Source: Agapanthus africanus (lineage: Eukaryota; Streptophyta; Magnoliopsida; Asparagales; Amaryllidaceae). From it: a stretch of 64,000 nucleotides of DNA. Position 1 is the first letter of the stretch. Each line of letters starts with the position of its first letter. Shown piece by piece: positions 1-11,937 of this stretch. A model generated the notes under the pieces. It had not been told where the DNA came from and did not search any database. It saw only the letters and a program-made list of their open reading frames with translations. The stretch is taken from positions 695,156,761 through 695,220,760 of the forward strand of contig CM057339.1 of NCBI GenBank assembly GCA_030015575.1, given 5' to 3'. The translations under genes and the position numbers were made by a program.

Positions 1-1410
1 CGTCCTTGCAATAACAGCTTTTTGAAAAATGTTCCAACAACATCAGAATAGGTTTGTTTATCTTGCATTGATCCGAATCAACGCAGTCCCATCAATTGAT
101 CACACCATAAAGAACGAAAATATACTGATGTACGTATATGCCATCCGCATTCGCCACTGGGTCCCGTCATCACCCGTTAGGTTAGCTAACTAACGGCAGA
201 GCAGGGACTGGACTAGCGCGGATGTAAAACATATACAACATCTACTAATATATATACCAATATATTATATTTCGCTCAAGGCGTGATAAAATGCAACATC
301 ACAGAAATGTACAGCATCACAGAACAATACAGATATCTGGAAGCCCCGGGTTTCATAGAGCCGCTGCTGAAACCCGACGTTCCCCTGGTCGTGTGGATAG
401 CCTGTGCAATGAAATCCTAGACCCCTACGGGCGCGGCAAGTCACCCGCCAAAACCTGAAGCGAGGCAGCCCCCTCCAGCACCGTGAATGGACCACCCAGC
501 ACTTCACGGAATCCGGTAACTTGGGCACCCCTCCTGGGTCAACCTGTACCCCCTACGAGTGCGGCGAATAGCCCGCCAATCCTAGAGTGAAGCCCCCTCC
601 GTCTCAATGCCATGAGATGCGGGCCCGTTGCCCTCTAGAACCCGGTTATCCGTGCACCCCTCCGCGGGGTAATCCTAGTACAGAAAGTAAAATATACATA
701 CAACCGGGTACATCGACCGCAACCAGGTCGTGCCCCAAAAGAATAATACAAACAGGCAGTGACGGCAGTCCACATGTCGGACGCTCGCCCCGCAATATCA
801 AATGTACATAATACAACAAAACTGTACTAGCATTGCATCCAGGCTATCCCCCACGACCGATCCGCAACAACACAGCATAAACATAGAACATCAACGTGAA
901 AATCACGTTCGCAAATCCGTCTAACCGGGCTATAGTAGTTAGACCGGATTTACCGATCAAGTGACATTCACGGTCGCAGATATAACGTAAATACTGTGAA
1001 ATAATGTGTTTAAAATTTTCCGATTGACCAAAAATTAACAAGTGGGCCCCCAATCAAAACTGTAGCACTCACAGAAAACCTGGGCCCAATTTTAATATTC
1101 CAAAACCCCTAATATAATCCCAGAAGCCCACTGAAAAAAGACGAAGCAATGACCCCACCATCTTGCGGCGGAAGCGCGGCAACAAGGGGGGTTTTGCCGC
1201 GCTTCCGCGCTCTAGTTGAGGGTTCATTGTCTCGTTTTTTTCCAGAGTTCTTAGAACTCCCTGCACATCATTCTGAGACCACCTGAAAAATTTTTAGACT
1301 TCAAAAAATTTCAACAGAAACTGATGTGAAGGAAAAATACGGTTTTTGGAATTTCGGTCGATCGGATAAGCAAAACACATTAGAACAAGCTAGGTAAGGT
1401 TAATGGCGTG
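1..1410 (-). other. ANG1 untranslated leader
   Basis: This stretch matches, by eye, the leader of ANG4 (about 41370-42540, opposite strand) and of ANG3 (from 37220). The best matched blocks are around 126-210, 400-420 and 1280-1410. Angela/BARE elements have an unusually long leader of about 2 kb between primer site and gag, and this one is consistent with that. Short frames inside it differ between copies and are not supported as genes. It includes a GC-rich hairpin at 1168-1208. Confidence 0.7.
1168..1208 (-). repeat. GC-rich hairpin in ANG1 leader
   Basis: Perfect 15-base inverted repeat: arms 1168-1182 (GCGGAAGCGCGGCAA) and 1194-1208 (its exact reverse complement), with an 11-base loop. 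It lies about 200 bases downstream of the primer site on the element strand. A related, less perfect hairpin occupies the same place in ANG4. BARE-group leaders are thought to carry RNA dimerisation and packaging signals here, so that role is plausible but inferred. Confidence 0.7.
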
Positions 1411-1422
1411 GCTCTGATACCA
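1411..1422 (-). other. ANG1 primer-binding site (initiator Met-tRNA type)
   Basis: The minus strand reads TGGTATCAGAGC, the standard plant retrotransposon primer site complementary to the 3' end of initiator Met-tRNA. It directly adjoins the LTR end at 1423. It fixes the orientation of the element and the inner LTR boundary. Confidence 0.9.
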
Positions 1423-3634
1423 TGTTGCGCCACGGCAGCGCCCCGGCCTCGTACTTGAGGCCAAAATGCGGAATCAAAATTTTTTCCTTACTCGGAAACC
1501 GGCGCTACCGCGGACAAAGAAAACCCGGATCGTAACCATTAACCTAATGCTAGCAATCAAGAGATAGGGTGAGAAGTATACCGAGTGATCCGAGTCCTCT
1601 GGTCTTCTCGTCATCGTCCCGATCTCCCGCGGAAAGTGTAGTCTCCATATCGTCGCCTCCTGCCCGAAAGGGCACCACATTGCCTGCGTCTTTTACGGGC
1701 TCCCGCCTCAATACCGAGGCAACTCGGGCATGAAGCCGGCAACTCGACATGCTCAAGATATGCTGTAGAATGTGTAGTGTAGAGGGTATGTCTCTTTGGG
1801 GTTTGTTGCCATGGTGATGGAGGAATCAAGAATAGAAAAATGGTGCTTGCATTTTTCTAGCAAGAAAATGAGATCATGGATGAGACTCTCAAGATGAAGC
1901 TCTCTTCTTCTTCTTCTCTCTTTCTTTTTCCTCTCATGAAAAACTTATCCTCAAATGAGAATGGTGGAGGAGGGAATATGAAGCATGAAGGGAGGTGAGT
2001 GTAGGGTAAAGCAAGTGGTGACCACATCAAGACATAATCATCATCAAACTTACATCAACCTCAAATCCAATCTTTTCACAATAAAGCATGAAATGAATGG
2101 TATCTAAAAAGGTTATCATAATAAATCATCTTACAAATAAAACCTCCACCAAAAGTAATTTGCAAAACTGCAAATTACCCCCTCCATCAGAAAAGTCCAG
2201 CCGGGAAAGAACAAAGGAAAACCGGCCGGAACGGAATGCAAACTGGCAACTCCAGAAAACTGGTCCCGTAATAAATTACAGGAAAACCCCATACTGTGCA
2301 TACACACCCGCATCTGTATTCCGACCGGATACAAATGCAATGAGACAAAATCTACACTGTACTAAACTAGTACCGGCTTAAACCAAAGCCGGCTAGTAAA
2401 ATCCGTTCGATCCTGATCCGTGCAATACCGCACGTATCTGATCGAACCCTGCCATATAACTATACGGCCACTAGTACAAAACTGTCCGATCCTGATCCGT
2501 GCAATACCGCACGTATCTGATCGGACCCTGCCATATCTCCATACGGCCTCTACAGCGTTTCGCCCGAAAGCTTGAGTAACTGTAAGTGTGGTGGACTCTA
2601 AAGACTCGTCAATACAATGGCTTTGGATTTAACCACTAGCACGTTAGAGGTATAAGTCAATACGTGACGGGCCACCAGCTATTGACCAAAAGGGACGTCG
2701 ATGAGCGAACTCATCCTGACACCCTACTGAGCCTGTCAGTGACAATATCCGTACAGTCCGGTCCGTTCGTCTATGAGCATCGCATGGCGGGCCTAGGGGG
2801 TTGGTAAAAGTCAGACCCCCAAAAGCGGTACAAATCGTGTCGGAGTGTAGCCCAGAACGCCGTGAGATACTACTGGAATACCTACCAGTAAATCTCCTGC
2901 CTCGGCCGAGGGCTTTGCGTAATGGCTCTCCTAGACACAGCATGACCTCACCCCCAATACCGGGAGAGACGAACCCCTGAAGATCCACTCACTGCCTCCA
3001 TGTGGCTCGGGATTGTACCCAACTAAAACCTGTTTGCACGACTTCTTTGAGCCGTGGTAGGGTAGTAATCAAAGCACAGTGGGAACTCACACGAGACAAA
3101 TGACGATCTCAGGTCGATGAACTAACCTGTACACATGTCACCAGGGAACTGCTATCTGACGTCTGGTATAATCCCAACTAGCAGGTTCCCGGCGAGTCCT
3201 GTCCGGTGTACTCATAACCCAATGAGCACCTGTATACATCTTAGGTGAACCAACTGACACCAGTGGCTTGTGAGACCGGCCACCGCCCCTCGTCGGGGTC
3301 TCGACTGTATACACTAGTCTACTAATGGAGTATCGATGCCCTGTCTCGAAACTCCTACGACTAGGGACCTTTTAAGGATGTGCTTATAGACTACCAGCTC
3401 CCACGTATATGATCGCCATCATACTGCCGGCAGTCAAGCAAGAATCCTAGGGGCTCTATCAACGTGTAATAGCGACATGCCAGGTCACCTAAAGCAGTAC
3501 ACGATGATAAAGATAAACCAGATAGCATACTATCATCTCGAGTAAGACTGTCCTACCGGGATAGGTCCTCCCTCAATCATTGCAATCACGTGCCTGTGAT
3601 CCAATAATTGACTCTGAGGGCACTATCTCCAACA
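1423..3634 (-). repeat. ANG1 5' LTR (2.2 kb)
   Basis: It is bounded by TG...CA and adjoins the primer site. Inside are blocks shared with the ANG3 and ANG5 LTRs, such as 'ggactctaaagactcg' near 2592 and the stretch around 2880-3000 containing 'accgggagaga'. A local tandem duplication of about 110 bases is visible (2400-2450 repeated at 2488-2540, both with 'cgatcctgatccgtgcaata'). The Angela LTR normally holds the promoter and the RNA end signals; I could not place the promoter here confidently. Confidence 0.8.
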
Positions 3635-5216
3635 ATCAATCTATACAAGGCCTTCCAAAGGCCAAAAGTTAACACCAACCATTCAAAAATTCTATCTCTG
3701 TAGTGTGCTGGTTGGTGAAAGAATACGGTGAGGAAAGAAATGGAGAATACGCGAGACCGTATAGAGATAGAAGCGGGATACGGTCTCGGTATATGAGAAG
3801 AAGAATGGCGGAAGGGAAAAAGAAGTGGAGTACAAACTTGAGGGTGAAAATGGAGTGAATAGATTAGCACAATTTGTGATGACCGATGTGTAAGATGCAT
3901 TTGTGCTAATCTATTAACCCGTCGAGAAATGGGGTCAAATCCCTCAAGATTCGCGAGAAAACATGGGTTCGCCGAACTTGGTAAACCAGACATAGGAAAT
4001 GAAATTGACGCGGTGTCTTGCAAGGTCAAAAAGATGGAAAGGATGGAAGAGAGTGATCGAGGAAGGGTATCAGGTAAAGGTTCAGGAGGGTGTACACAGT
4101 CAGTGAAAGGGATAGGATGAATTGGAAAATCCGACTCATCAATTAAAACCGGTTCATCCTCAAAGCTATCCTCAAAAGTCTCCTCAAAAATTATATCCTC
4201 CATGCATTTTTCATCAAAATCCAGACGCATATGAAGTTCGGGAAAAATAGTTAATGACTCAGGATGATGAATTGGAGAGAGAAACTCATCCAAAATTGCG
4301 GGTTCATCATCCAAAATATTCCCAGCGTCAATATCCTCAATCAAGTGAAAATCAATTTTCTCAGAAACCTCATCAAAAGCATGGATTTTAATCGATTCTG
4401 GTTCTAAGATGGAGGTGTAGAGGTCAAAAGGATTGGGTATAGTTTCACTCAAAAGGGACCCTTCACAATCGGGTAAATCAAACACTACAAAGTCGCACAA
4501 CTCATTCATCATTCTATCTTCAATCGGTGAATCATTTGGAACACTAGATACACATTCAAAACCGGAGTTGTGGGATTCAATTTGCAATGGGTAGGTTTGA
4601 TTTGGAAGGGTGTACAGCTCACTCTCTCCACTCAAATTCTCGGCCTGTCCTACTGCCTCATCATACATTTGAAAATGTGGAGCTAGTTGAAAACTAGCTA
4701 CCGGATCACTAGGTTGTATGAGGGCGGCCATGGACGCATTCAAATCCATCATTTGTTGGCTTGACGCTACCCTAAAGTCTTCCAATGACTGTTCCAGGCT
4801 AGACATGGGTTGTGAAGGGGTTTCAGTAAAAGATTCAAAGTTGTTTGGATACTGGAAACTCCCAAATGGCTTTTTAGAAGCAATGTCTAGGGAAGGTGCA
4901 AAAGTCGGGTAGGACTGGTAGGAATTGAATGGTCAGACAGGAGTAGGATCAACATTTGGATAAGAAGGTGAATGAAATTGTTGATACCAAGAATTTGAAG
5001 TGGGGAAGGGGTGAAAGATCGGCTACGAGATTGTTCAATATGTTCAGCAATAGACATGGGTCTTGGAGTTACAACAGGACTCGAAAAAGTGGTATCAACA
5101 TGAGAAGGTGGTGAAGGTTGAAATGGTTGATACAAGGTAGATTGCGGAGTCCAATTGGTTGTCCTAGACGCGTCTATCCGATCTCTCAATGAAATTTTGG
5201 GCATGGAGGGGTCGTT
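3635..5216 (-). pseudogene. Unrecognised acidic ORF region inside TAT1
   Basis: Two long minus-strand frames lie here. The main one begins at 4806 (MSSLEQSLEDFRVAS...) and stays open until it runs into the ANG1 LTR at 3634. It is rich in Asp, Glu, Pro and Ser, with clusters such as EETFEDSFEDEP, and its first 30 residues look helical. The upstream frame (5204-4887) starts MPKISLRDRIDASRTT and is Ser/Pro/Thr-rich. I recognise no capsid, zinc-knuckle, protease or polymerase motif. Its position just downstream of the leader suggests a gag-like or accessory product. The last 17 or so residues of the main frame are LTR sequence, not part of the original protein. The region is interrupted and probably not functional. 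Confidence 0.5.
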
Positions 5217-6686
5217 CGAAATTCGACCAAAGCAAGAACCGTAGGAAGTTATTTCTGGTTGTAGGTACCAATGTTCGGCAAGAGTTTTTCTAGGTGGAGT
5301 ACCTATGATATGAAGAGATGAAGAAGTAAAGGAGGGGAAAAAGAATGTGGATTTTTTATATTTTTATTTTATGTTAGTTATGAACAAAAGAATGAAATAT
5401 ACATACAAAAAGAATCTGGACAAAATAATCGCGGCACAAAAATACCACGCACCTAATCGTTCTAGGGTTCACCTAGGTCAACTAGACCTGCTCAAGAACT
5501 TGATTGTCGAGGTAAAACTATGTCGAGAAACGGGCTCAAGATATACTGATCACGAGGCCAGGTAAATGCAAAGATAAGGGGAGGTTTTCCGACGCTTTCG
5601 CGAAGGTCCTTAATTAAATAACCCTTTTGCTTTTAGCGGTTTCTCCATTAACACATTGCTAGACACCCCGTAAACTATATACCGTTAAGCGAGGTTCTAA
5701 ACACAATTAACCTCTCCTAGTGAGCGCGAAGTCCTTAAGGCTTAAAGTCTAATTTCTTTTAAAATTTGTGCGGGTAATCGTTATGCTCAAGTTCGTGATT
5801 TGTGGGCCACGGAAAAGGTGATGAAATCCTTTACCGTATGTTGTGGTGTTCGCTTGCCCTTAAGTCCGTATTAATGTATGCAATGCGCAATTCAACAAAA
5901 ATTCTATAAAGAATCAAACAATTGTTTTTTAGTTTAAGCTCGGCACTGCAAGAAATACGAGTTGGTCAATTTTGAGCATTTGGAAGCGAACTTGCAAAGA
6001 ATCCTGCAAAGAATAGTATATTGGATGCGTCGGATTTGAGAAGAAGGTGTTAGTAAAGCACGTGCCGTTAAGTTTTTGGGTTAGGAAACCCCCGTTGAAT
6101 CAAATCCGGTAAGCTTGAAAAGTTCGCTTGCGCGGGTCAAACTACCCGGATCTTTGGCACTGTACTTCGTAACCACCTTAACTTTGAATGTGCATTTTGC
6201 TCCCTACGCTCGCTGTTCGCAAATCCGCAAAAATCTATTAATGTCGGAAAAACGGATATTAGTGCGAAAAAGCGATCCAAATGCCCAAATACCTGCACAC
6301 TAAAAATTATAAAATACAAACAATAAAAATAGGACAAAAATAGAACACTGGAGTACAGAAGAAAAATTGGAAGCAGAACGAGGTAGTACGGCCGGCGACG
6401 CCGGAATTTCTTGGTGTGTCGCCGGATTTCTTGTGGTAGATAGGCTCCAACTTTCTTCAGGTGTCACACTGTCATACTCATGTCACACTTGTATTGTTTG
6501 GGGTTTTAGTTCAGATCCAGAGTGTTAGCAGGTATGAAATCCAGAGAGCAAAATGTGTTAGCAAAGTTAATTTTGGTTTTGGTTTTGGTTTTGAAATTTT
6601 TAGTTTGTTTTGAAAAAATAGGGTTAGAAGTATAAATGAGATGTACAATGATTAACCTGAAATAACAAGAAGTAAAGCGTTACATC
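5217..6686 (-). other. TAT1 leader, non-coding
   Basis: This lies between the Asp-tRNA primer site and the ORF region. No frame longer than about 80 codons is supported. It holds AT-rich text without clear tandem repeats. Long leaders are usual in Tat/Athila elements. Confidence 0.5.
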
Positions 6687-6704
6687 TCCCCGGCAACGGC
6701 GCCA
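6687..6704 (-). other. TAT1 primer-binding site (Asp-tRNA type)
   Basis: The minus strand reads TGGCGCCGTTGCCGGGGA, the primer site typical of plant Tat and Athila elements, complementary to the 3' end of Asp-tRNA. Two bases separate it from the LTR end at 6707. This is the main evidence for the lineage call. Confidence 0.9.
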
Positions 6705-6706
6705 TT

Positions 6707-8467
6707 TGATTGATATGAATTAAAGTTAACCGCAATCAAGACGGTGTCGCATTGCAGCTAGCCGGTTGAGCATGGGTCGATCCATAAGGAGACGGAGCGT
6801 TTAATGTTCTTGTCGTTATGAGTTAATGCGCGTGGGCGGATTTGTTCTTTATCTAACCTATGTGTTATATGCAAGTATAAAGTTGTTAGGAAAAGATACG
6901 ATGGTGTAAGCTAAGGAAATCCGCACTCAAAACCTTTGAGCCGAACTTAACGATTGAAACTAGAACAATCGGCAACAACGTGGATTAGGGTACTTAAGCA
7001 CGGTATTCGTGGAATCCGGCTTATTGACCCTTGTCCGTCCGTTCTTGTCTCTTGCTTTCGCCTCTGGCCAAACCGAACGCAACCGGTCGCGGTTAGGAAT
7101 CATCGTTACCTTGGTACGGTAGGGTGCTTAACGGAGCGCTTGCGTAACGTTTGGACGGAGTTCAATGGAAAATACGGGAAAAGGAAATGGTAAAGAAACC
7201 TGAACTTACAATATCGTATTTATTCCTAACAACACCATATTAACAACCATTCACAAAACAAACCAAAAAGAGAGAACAAAAGAACAAAGAAAAGAAAAGA
7301 TTACAAGTAAGTAAGTGCATGGAATTTAAAGTGCAAGAAAGTAAAACAAGGTAATAAATTACATGAATGTAAAAGATCAAGAATGAAAAGTGCAAGAAAG
7401 AAAATACTAAGAACCATGGAACCCAAAACAAGACATGGGTTGAATAACCAAATCTTAAACTTGCAAGCTCAATGAAGAGGTTGAAGGATCAAGAAGAGGC
7501 AAAGAACTCATGGTGAATGAAGGCACAAAAAAGTGAAGATCTTTATTGATTCCATATGAAGATACAACCCTTGAGATCAATAACCAACCCTTAAACCTTC
7601 AAGCTCAATGAATAGGTTGAAAGATCAAGAGAAGGCAAGGATCTCAAGGGGAAGCTAAGCAAAAGAATGATACAATGTATGGAAAAATTGGACTCCTTCT
7701 CACTTACCCAATGGTTTCCTTTTATAGGCAAAAGAAGGAAATTAAATAAACAATAAAAACAAGACCTTTCCTTTAATTTGAATTTGAATGCACCCAAAGT
7801 TTGGAGGGAAGTTTGAATCTTTGAATTTTTGAATCACATCAACACTTTATTCATTGAATGCACCATACCCACTTGTGCCATGTTTCATGGCTGCCTCCTA
7901 GGTCCTTGGTCCATGCTCCAAGAGTTGGTGTGTACACATGCAACGTGTTGGACCAAAATGTGTACACTTTATTTGTTTACAGAGTAACTCTTGGATATCG
8001 GTCGGTTTGCAGTTCTGGTTGCAGTGTCGGCTCACAAATGATATTTCCGTGATCTTGGATGTATTTCCAGTATTTTGTCACGGATACCTGAAATCGAGCG
8101 TCTGGCGCCGATTCTTCCATGCTTTCTTCAGTTTCCTGCAGTCAACAATGGTGGCTCCATTTTCAACTTATTTGACTTCATCTCCCTCGGGCCCCACGCT
8201 TGAACAAAAATGACGACTGTTTTCGTCTTATCTTTTGAACTTGTAAGCAGCACTGGACGGATGCGGATGACTGGAACCCGGCTTTTATCTGTCTGTGACA
8301 GATGTTCTAGATATTGGAGTAACTGTAGAGATTTTGTCCGATTTGTATTATTTTAGACTGGAAACCTGTGATCTGTAATACTGAGCAGACACTAGTTAAT
8401 AATACCGATATATAACAAAATAGATAAAGAATGAGCAGTATTAAAATGCAGTTTTCTGTGATGAACA
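6707..8467 (-). repeat. TAT1 5' LTR (1.76 kb)
   Basis: It begins TGATTGATATG next to the primer site and ends CTGTGATGAACA at the junction with TEK-A. It shares blocks with the TAT-F LTR at 35409-37219: the 'accgcaatcaa...acggtgtcg' block near the start and 'ttaaaatgcagttttc' near the end. An imperfect tandem duplication of about 120 bases is visible (7440-7525 and 7563-7648, both with 'caagctcaatga'). Confidence 0.75.
7719..7726 (-). promoter_or_regulatory. Candidate TATA box of TAT1 LTR
   Basis: The minus strand reads TATAAAAG about 740 bases into the LTR. The related TAT-F LTR has TATAAATA at nearly the same distance (about 720 bases), which supports both as the core promoter. No transcript evidence is available. 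Confidence 0.5.
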
Positions 8468-8730
8468 CTGACCTTTCAACTCTCTAAGCTCCGCCGGGGC
8501 CATCCGATAAGGCGGTATGGAAATAGGCCCCGTGCCGGGAATCAAGTCAATGGAGAAAACAATATCGCGCTCAGGCGATAGCCCAGGAAGCTCGTCAGGA
8601 AAAATATCAGGGAACTCACTAACAATCGGAACCTTGTCCAACGGAACCTCTGTAGATCTAGTATCGCAAACATAAGCCAGAAATCCATGACATCCATTCC
8701 TCAAAAGCTGTCCAGCGCGAAAAGAAGAAA
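8468..8730 (-). pseudogene. TEK-A reverse transcriptase, N-terminal fragment
   Basis: The minus-strand frame reads VPIVSEFPDIFPDELPG, then PPYRMAPAELRELK, the entry to a Ty3/gypsy reverse transcriptase. The palm with the catalytic aspartates would follow but is separated by the TAT1 insertion and is off-window. Reverse transcriptase copies the element RNA into DNA inside virus-like particles. This piece is only the first tens of residues. Confidence 0.8.
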
Positions 8731-9123
8731 TCAAACTGTGAGGGGAAGCACCACGGTCCCCCTGCACAATAAAAGCCGACTCGTCGGGAAAAAAAAAATA
8801 ACTGTCTTCTCGCGGCAGTCCACAGACGCATACCACGTGGCTAACCAATCCATGCCCAGAAGAACGTCGAAGTCCAACATCTCGAGAAGGATCAAGTCGA
8901 CAGGCAACTCACTCTCACCAATATGGACAACACACGATCGGAACAAGTGTCTAGCAATAAATGACTCACCCACAGGGGTGGTCACAGCAAGAGGCTGATC
9001 AAGCAAACCAGACTCTCTACCCAAACTCGGCACGAAGTGTGTGGAAACGAACGAGTGCGTGGATCCCAGATCAAACAACACGTGTGTGTCGACAGAACAT
9101 ACTGAAAGGGTACCTGAGACCAC
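8731..9123 (-). pseudogene. TEK-A aspartic protease region
   Basis: The minus-strand frame contains VLFDLGSTHSFVS, which corresponds to the active-site region of retroviral-type aspartic protease (usually D-[ST]-G-A in plant gypsy elements), and later DVLLGMDWLATWYASVDC, the conserved flap and C-terminal part. The protease matures the Gag-Pol polyprotein. It sits between gag and reverse transcriptase as expected. Part of a region with several breaks. Confidence 0.8.
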
Positions 9124-9393
9124 TGCATTGGACGCCTATGCGTCCTGATGTGTTAAAGCGAAAACACGTGCATGTCCGCTACCTGCGACTGGCGGTCCCC
9201 TATTAGCAACTGGTTTTCCTCTGCCGGCAGCTGGTTGTCCTCTATCAGCAAACCCTCCGCGACTACGACCTCTCTGTGCATGAGTCTGACGCGGAGCAAC
9301 AGCAGGTACAAGAGGCAACGCCTTCTGGGGTGGTGAAGGTGGAAGAGTGACGTGTGGTACGGCTGTCTCACCCTCACGTGGCTCTGGACAATC

Positions 9394-10410
9394 TCAAACA
9401 CGATGATAAGAACGCCCGCAGCGGAAACATCCCGACGATGACTGCTGACCCTCCTGGGGATAAGAGCTGAACAACCGGCCTCGCCCCAAGTCCCTGCCAC
9501 CTGCAAGGCGTCTGTCACGGCGCCTAAACGGCTGTCTCTGTGCTGATGCATCCGTATGAACTCTCTTCGGCTCTGGAACTACCGAAGTCTCAGCATGGCG
9601 CTCCTCGACTAATAAGGCTACATCTACAGCTACTGCATAGGTCTCGCAATGCTGTGCGCTGATCGCAAGAAACAACGGGGTAAGAAAGCCCCGAACAAAT
9701 CTCTTAACTCGCATCTCCTCAGTAGCCACTAAGTATGGGGCATAAACAGATAGCTCGGTGAACAGTACGTCGTACTCTGCCACTGTCATCTCCAGAGTCT
9801 GACGTAAAGACTCGAACCTGCGCGCTCTAGAATCTCTGACACTCTGTGGAAGGAAGCGGGCAAGGAACACCATCACAAACTCAGTCCAGGTCATAGGAGG
9901 AAGACCTGCTGCACTGCCCTTCTCTACCGACTCACACCACTTCTGCGCAAGACCTTCCAGGCGAAAGCTCGCGAACTCCACCTATCTCGCATCTGAGCAT
10001 CTGAGTGAACGACATATCCGGGCCATCCTATCAATAAATGACTGTGGGTCCTCGGCTGCATCGGTGCCTGTGAAGACCGGAGGCTTCAGCCTCATAAATT
10101 CAGATAGTGACACTGTAATAACCACTGTAGCTGCAGGGGAAATTGCCTGAACTGTAGGTACCATCGCTGTCCCCGTAACGGGAGGAACTACCTCTGGTCG
10201 CTGCGCTCGAAGTGTCTCAACTAACGACCCTATCATCTGGAGCATCTCCTGCATACCGGCCACTAGCATAGCGATCTAGTCTGTCGAAGGAGGAACAGTC
10301 TGCTCTGGTACAATGGGTGTACTGCCCGGGTCAGTCCTCGTCTCAGACGAGTCAACTCTAATCTCGGCTCTCGCGGCCGCTCTCTGCGCCCTCGTAGTCT
10401 TTGGCAGCAT
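9394..10410 (-). pseudogene. TEK-A gag (capsid and zinc knuckle), broken
   Basis: Gag forms the virus-like particle and binds the RNA. The start is placed at 10410 (MLPKTTRAQRAAARAEIR), just downstream of the leader. The central part carries the plant gypsy capsid signature: PPVFTGTDAAEDPQSFID, then FRLEGLAQKWCESV, WTEFVMVFLARFLP and the region ending RVKRFVRGF. A basic, Arg-rich stretch precedes a zinc-knuckle remnant (CFRCGRSYHRV) near 9394-9430. Length is normal for a Tekay gag, but the frame is broken about three times. The first 25-30 codons are also recognisable as remnants in LARD-B and LARD-C. Confidence 0.8.
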
Positions 10411-10629
10411 AATCGCTGAAAAGAAAGTAGGATTCGATAAGGATACGGAAATCAAATCACAAGAATGTATATAATCATGAAGTAATTTCAATCAATAAGT
10501 CCTAAGGTCACTTAGGCGGAGTACCGTGTCGTGAGTATGCCGCAGAACATACACACGCTACGCCATTCTGCTTCAGCTACCTACTCCATCATACCAAGGT
10601 CATCCTACACTCCGAAAGGTAAAACCCAC
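10411..10629 (-). other. TEK-A leader
   Basis: About 220 bases between primer site and gag. It aligns by eye with the leaders of LARD-B (14880-15143) and LARD-C (23790-24084), sharing 'taaggtc.cttaggcggagta' and 'ctactccatca...aaggtca' blocks. Conservation between autonomous and non-autonomous members suggests a packaging or priming role. Confidence 0.65.
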
Positions 10630-10641
10630 GCTCTGATACCA
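10630..10641 (-). other. TEK-A primer-binding site (initiator Met-tRNA type)
   Basis: The minus strand reads TGGTATCAGAGC. Four bases separate it from the LTR end at 10646, the same spacing as in LARD-B and LARD-C. This shared spacing is one sign that they form a single family. Confidence 0.9.
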
Positions 10642-11937
10642 ACTTTATCACGACCCTAAGTTCGGCCCGTGACCGGCACTTAACCACGTGACGTCTACAG
10701 GCGTAACGCGATCGAGTAAGCCGAAACCCAGAAATCAAAACCATAAAAAAAGTGAGTGAAAGAAAACATTAGTTTTAAACATTTAGAAAACCTTGAGTAA
10801 TTGAGTAAAATTCTTTAAATTTTAAGTTGTTTTCTTAAAAGATTCGGCAGCATCTCCTTTGTAAAAACTAGCCCCAAAAACGGGTATAAAACATGATATA
10901 AGTAAAATAACTGATAACAAGAATATAACATGCCCAAACGGGAGCAATCACGCCCAACGGCGGAAACAATCACCACAAGAATAATATACGACGCTGTAGC
11001 GAAGGAATGAGCGATATAAGTGGAAAACATCATAAAAGATAAAACTACATAAATAAAGTCGGCTCACACGAGCTCGACACCAGAGTACAAAATAATATAC
11101 AGTGTCGTTCTCACAACTGGTTTCTAAGTCAATACATGAAATAGTAGATAGAGAGTACTAGATACAATAGTGTGTACAACTGGAAAATAAACGGATACCG
11201 CAAAAACCCACCTATCAACAAACGGCTCACACGCCAACTGCAATGGTATCTGTAGCAAAAGATACAAGAGATAGCCATGCCGCAACTACTCTGAGGGTCG
11301 ACCTGCAAACACTGTAGCACAACGGGGGTGAGTTGCCAACTCGTGAATAGTAGATAACATATAAAGGTAATCACAAGTATGCACATACTGCGATACTCTA
11401 ACATGTGCAACTGATAACATCAATATGATAAACCGAGTAAGCAATAATCATGTGAGGTACTCTATCAGGTACTAAAGATACATGATGCAATGCATATAAA
11501 TGAGTGCTGAGCATGGGAAAAATATATCATCAACACGAATCATCATCGTGGAAAAAACCCGGTGTCTACCAAAAACACCCCAAAATCCCAATAAATCAGG
11601 CGTCGTCACTCTATCCGGCCCTCAATCCTGTAAATCTCACAGAAGCGGGGTGCCCAACATCGGCACCCGAAAACATCATGAAATACTCGTGTCCAGAATC
11701 GACACGCAAATCCTCATATATCGGGCTCCGTCAGTCCGGATCCGTCCACGGGCTCCGTCTGCGGAATCGGCCCTCGGCCCCGGCAGTACGGGTCATCCCG
11801 TATCCATCTCTCGACTCTGGACAGTATCCTCCGGATGACCACCAAGTCCAACCAATCATCGGTAGGTAGTAGTCCCTCTGCCAGGCTCATCGCCTACTAC
11901 ACGACAGATCCGTTCTCGCCCCGGGGTACCATACCGG

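Larger units (their letters stand above)
1..3634 (-). mobile_element. ANG1: Angela/BARE-type Ty1/copia element, 5' part (leader and 5' LTR)
   Basis: The order on the minus strand is 5' LTR (3634-1423), Met-tRNA primer site (1422-1411) and untranslated leader (1410-1). Gag-pol would lie left of the window. The LTR begins TGTTGGAGATAG on the element strand, and the rightmost base is followed by 'atcaa', the expected place for a 5-base target duplication whose other copy is off-window. The element interrupts the TAT1 ORF at 3635, so it is younger than TAT1. Its LTR start differs clearly from that of ANG2-5, so it is probably a separate Angela subfamily. Nothing can be said about its coding capacity. 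Confidence 0.8.
3635..8467 (-). mobile_element. TAT1: Tat/Athila-group Ty3/gypsy element, 5' part
   Basis: The element runs leftward: 5' LTR 8467-6707, Asp-tRNA primer site 6704-6687, leader, then an interior ORF region that ends where ANG1 inserted (3635). The LTR starts TGTTCATCACAG and ends CATATCAATCA on the element strand. The right end abuts the TEK-A reverse-transcriptase sequence with 'ctgac' next to it as candidate target duplication. No gag zinc finger, protease, integrase or reverse transcriptase is visible in the part present, so it may be non-autonomous, or its pol may lie beyond the ANG1 insertion. The coding part shows a few breaks. Confidence 0.65.

Noticed and set aside
11500-11869. 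Two overlapping plus-strand frames of 112 and 121 codons
   Set aside because: They lie within the TEK-A LTR, antisense to the element, and have no counterpart in the LARD LTRs.
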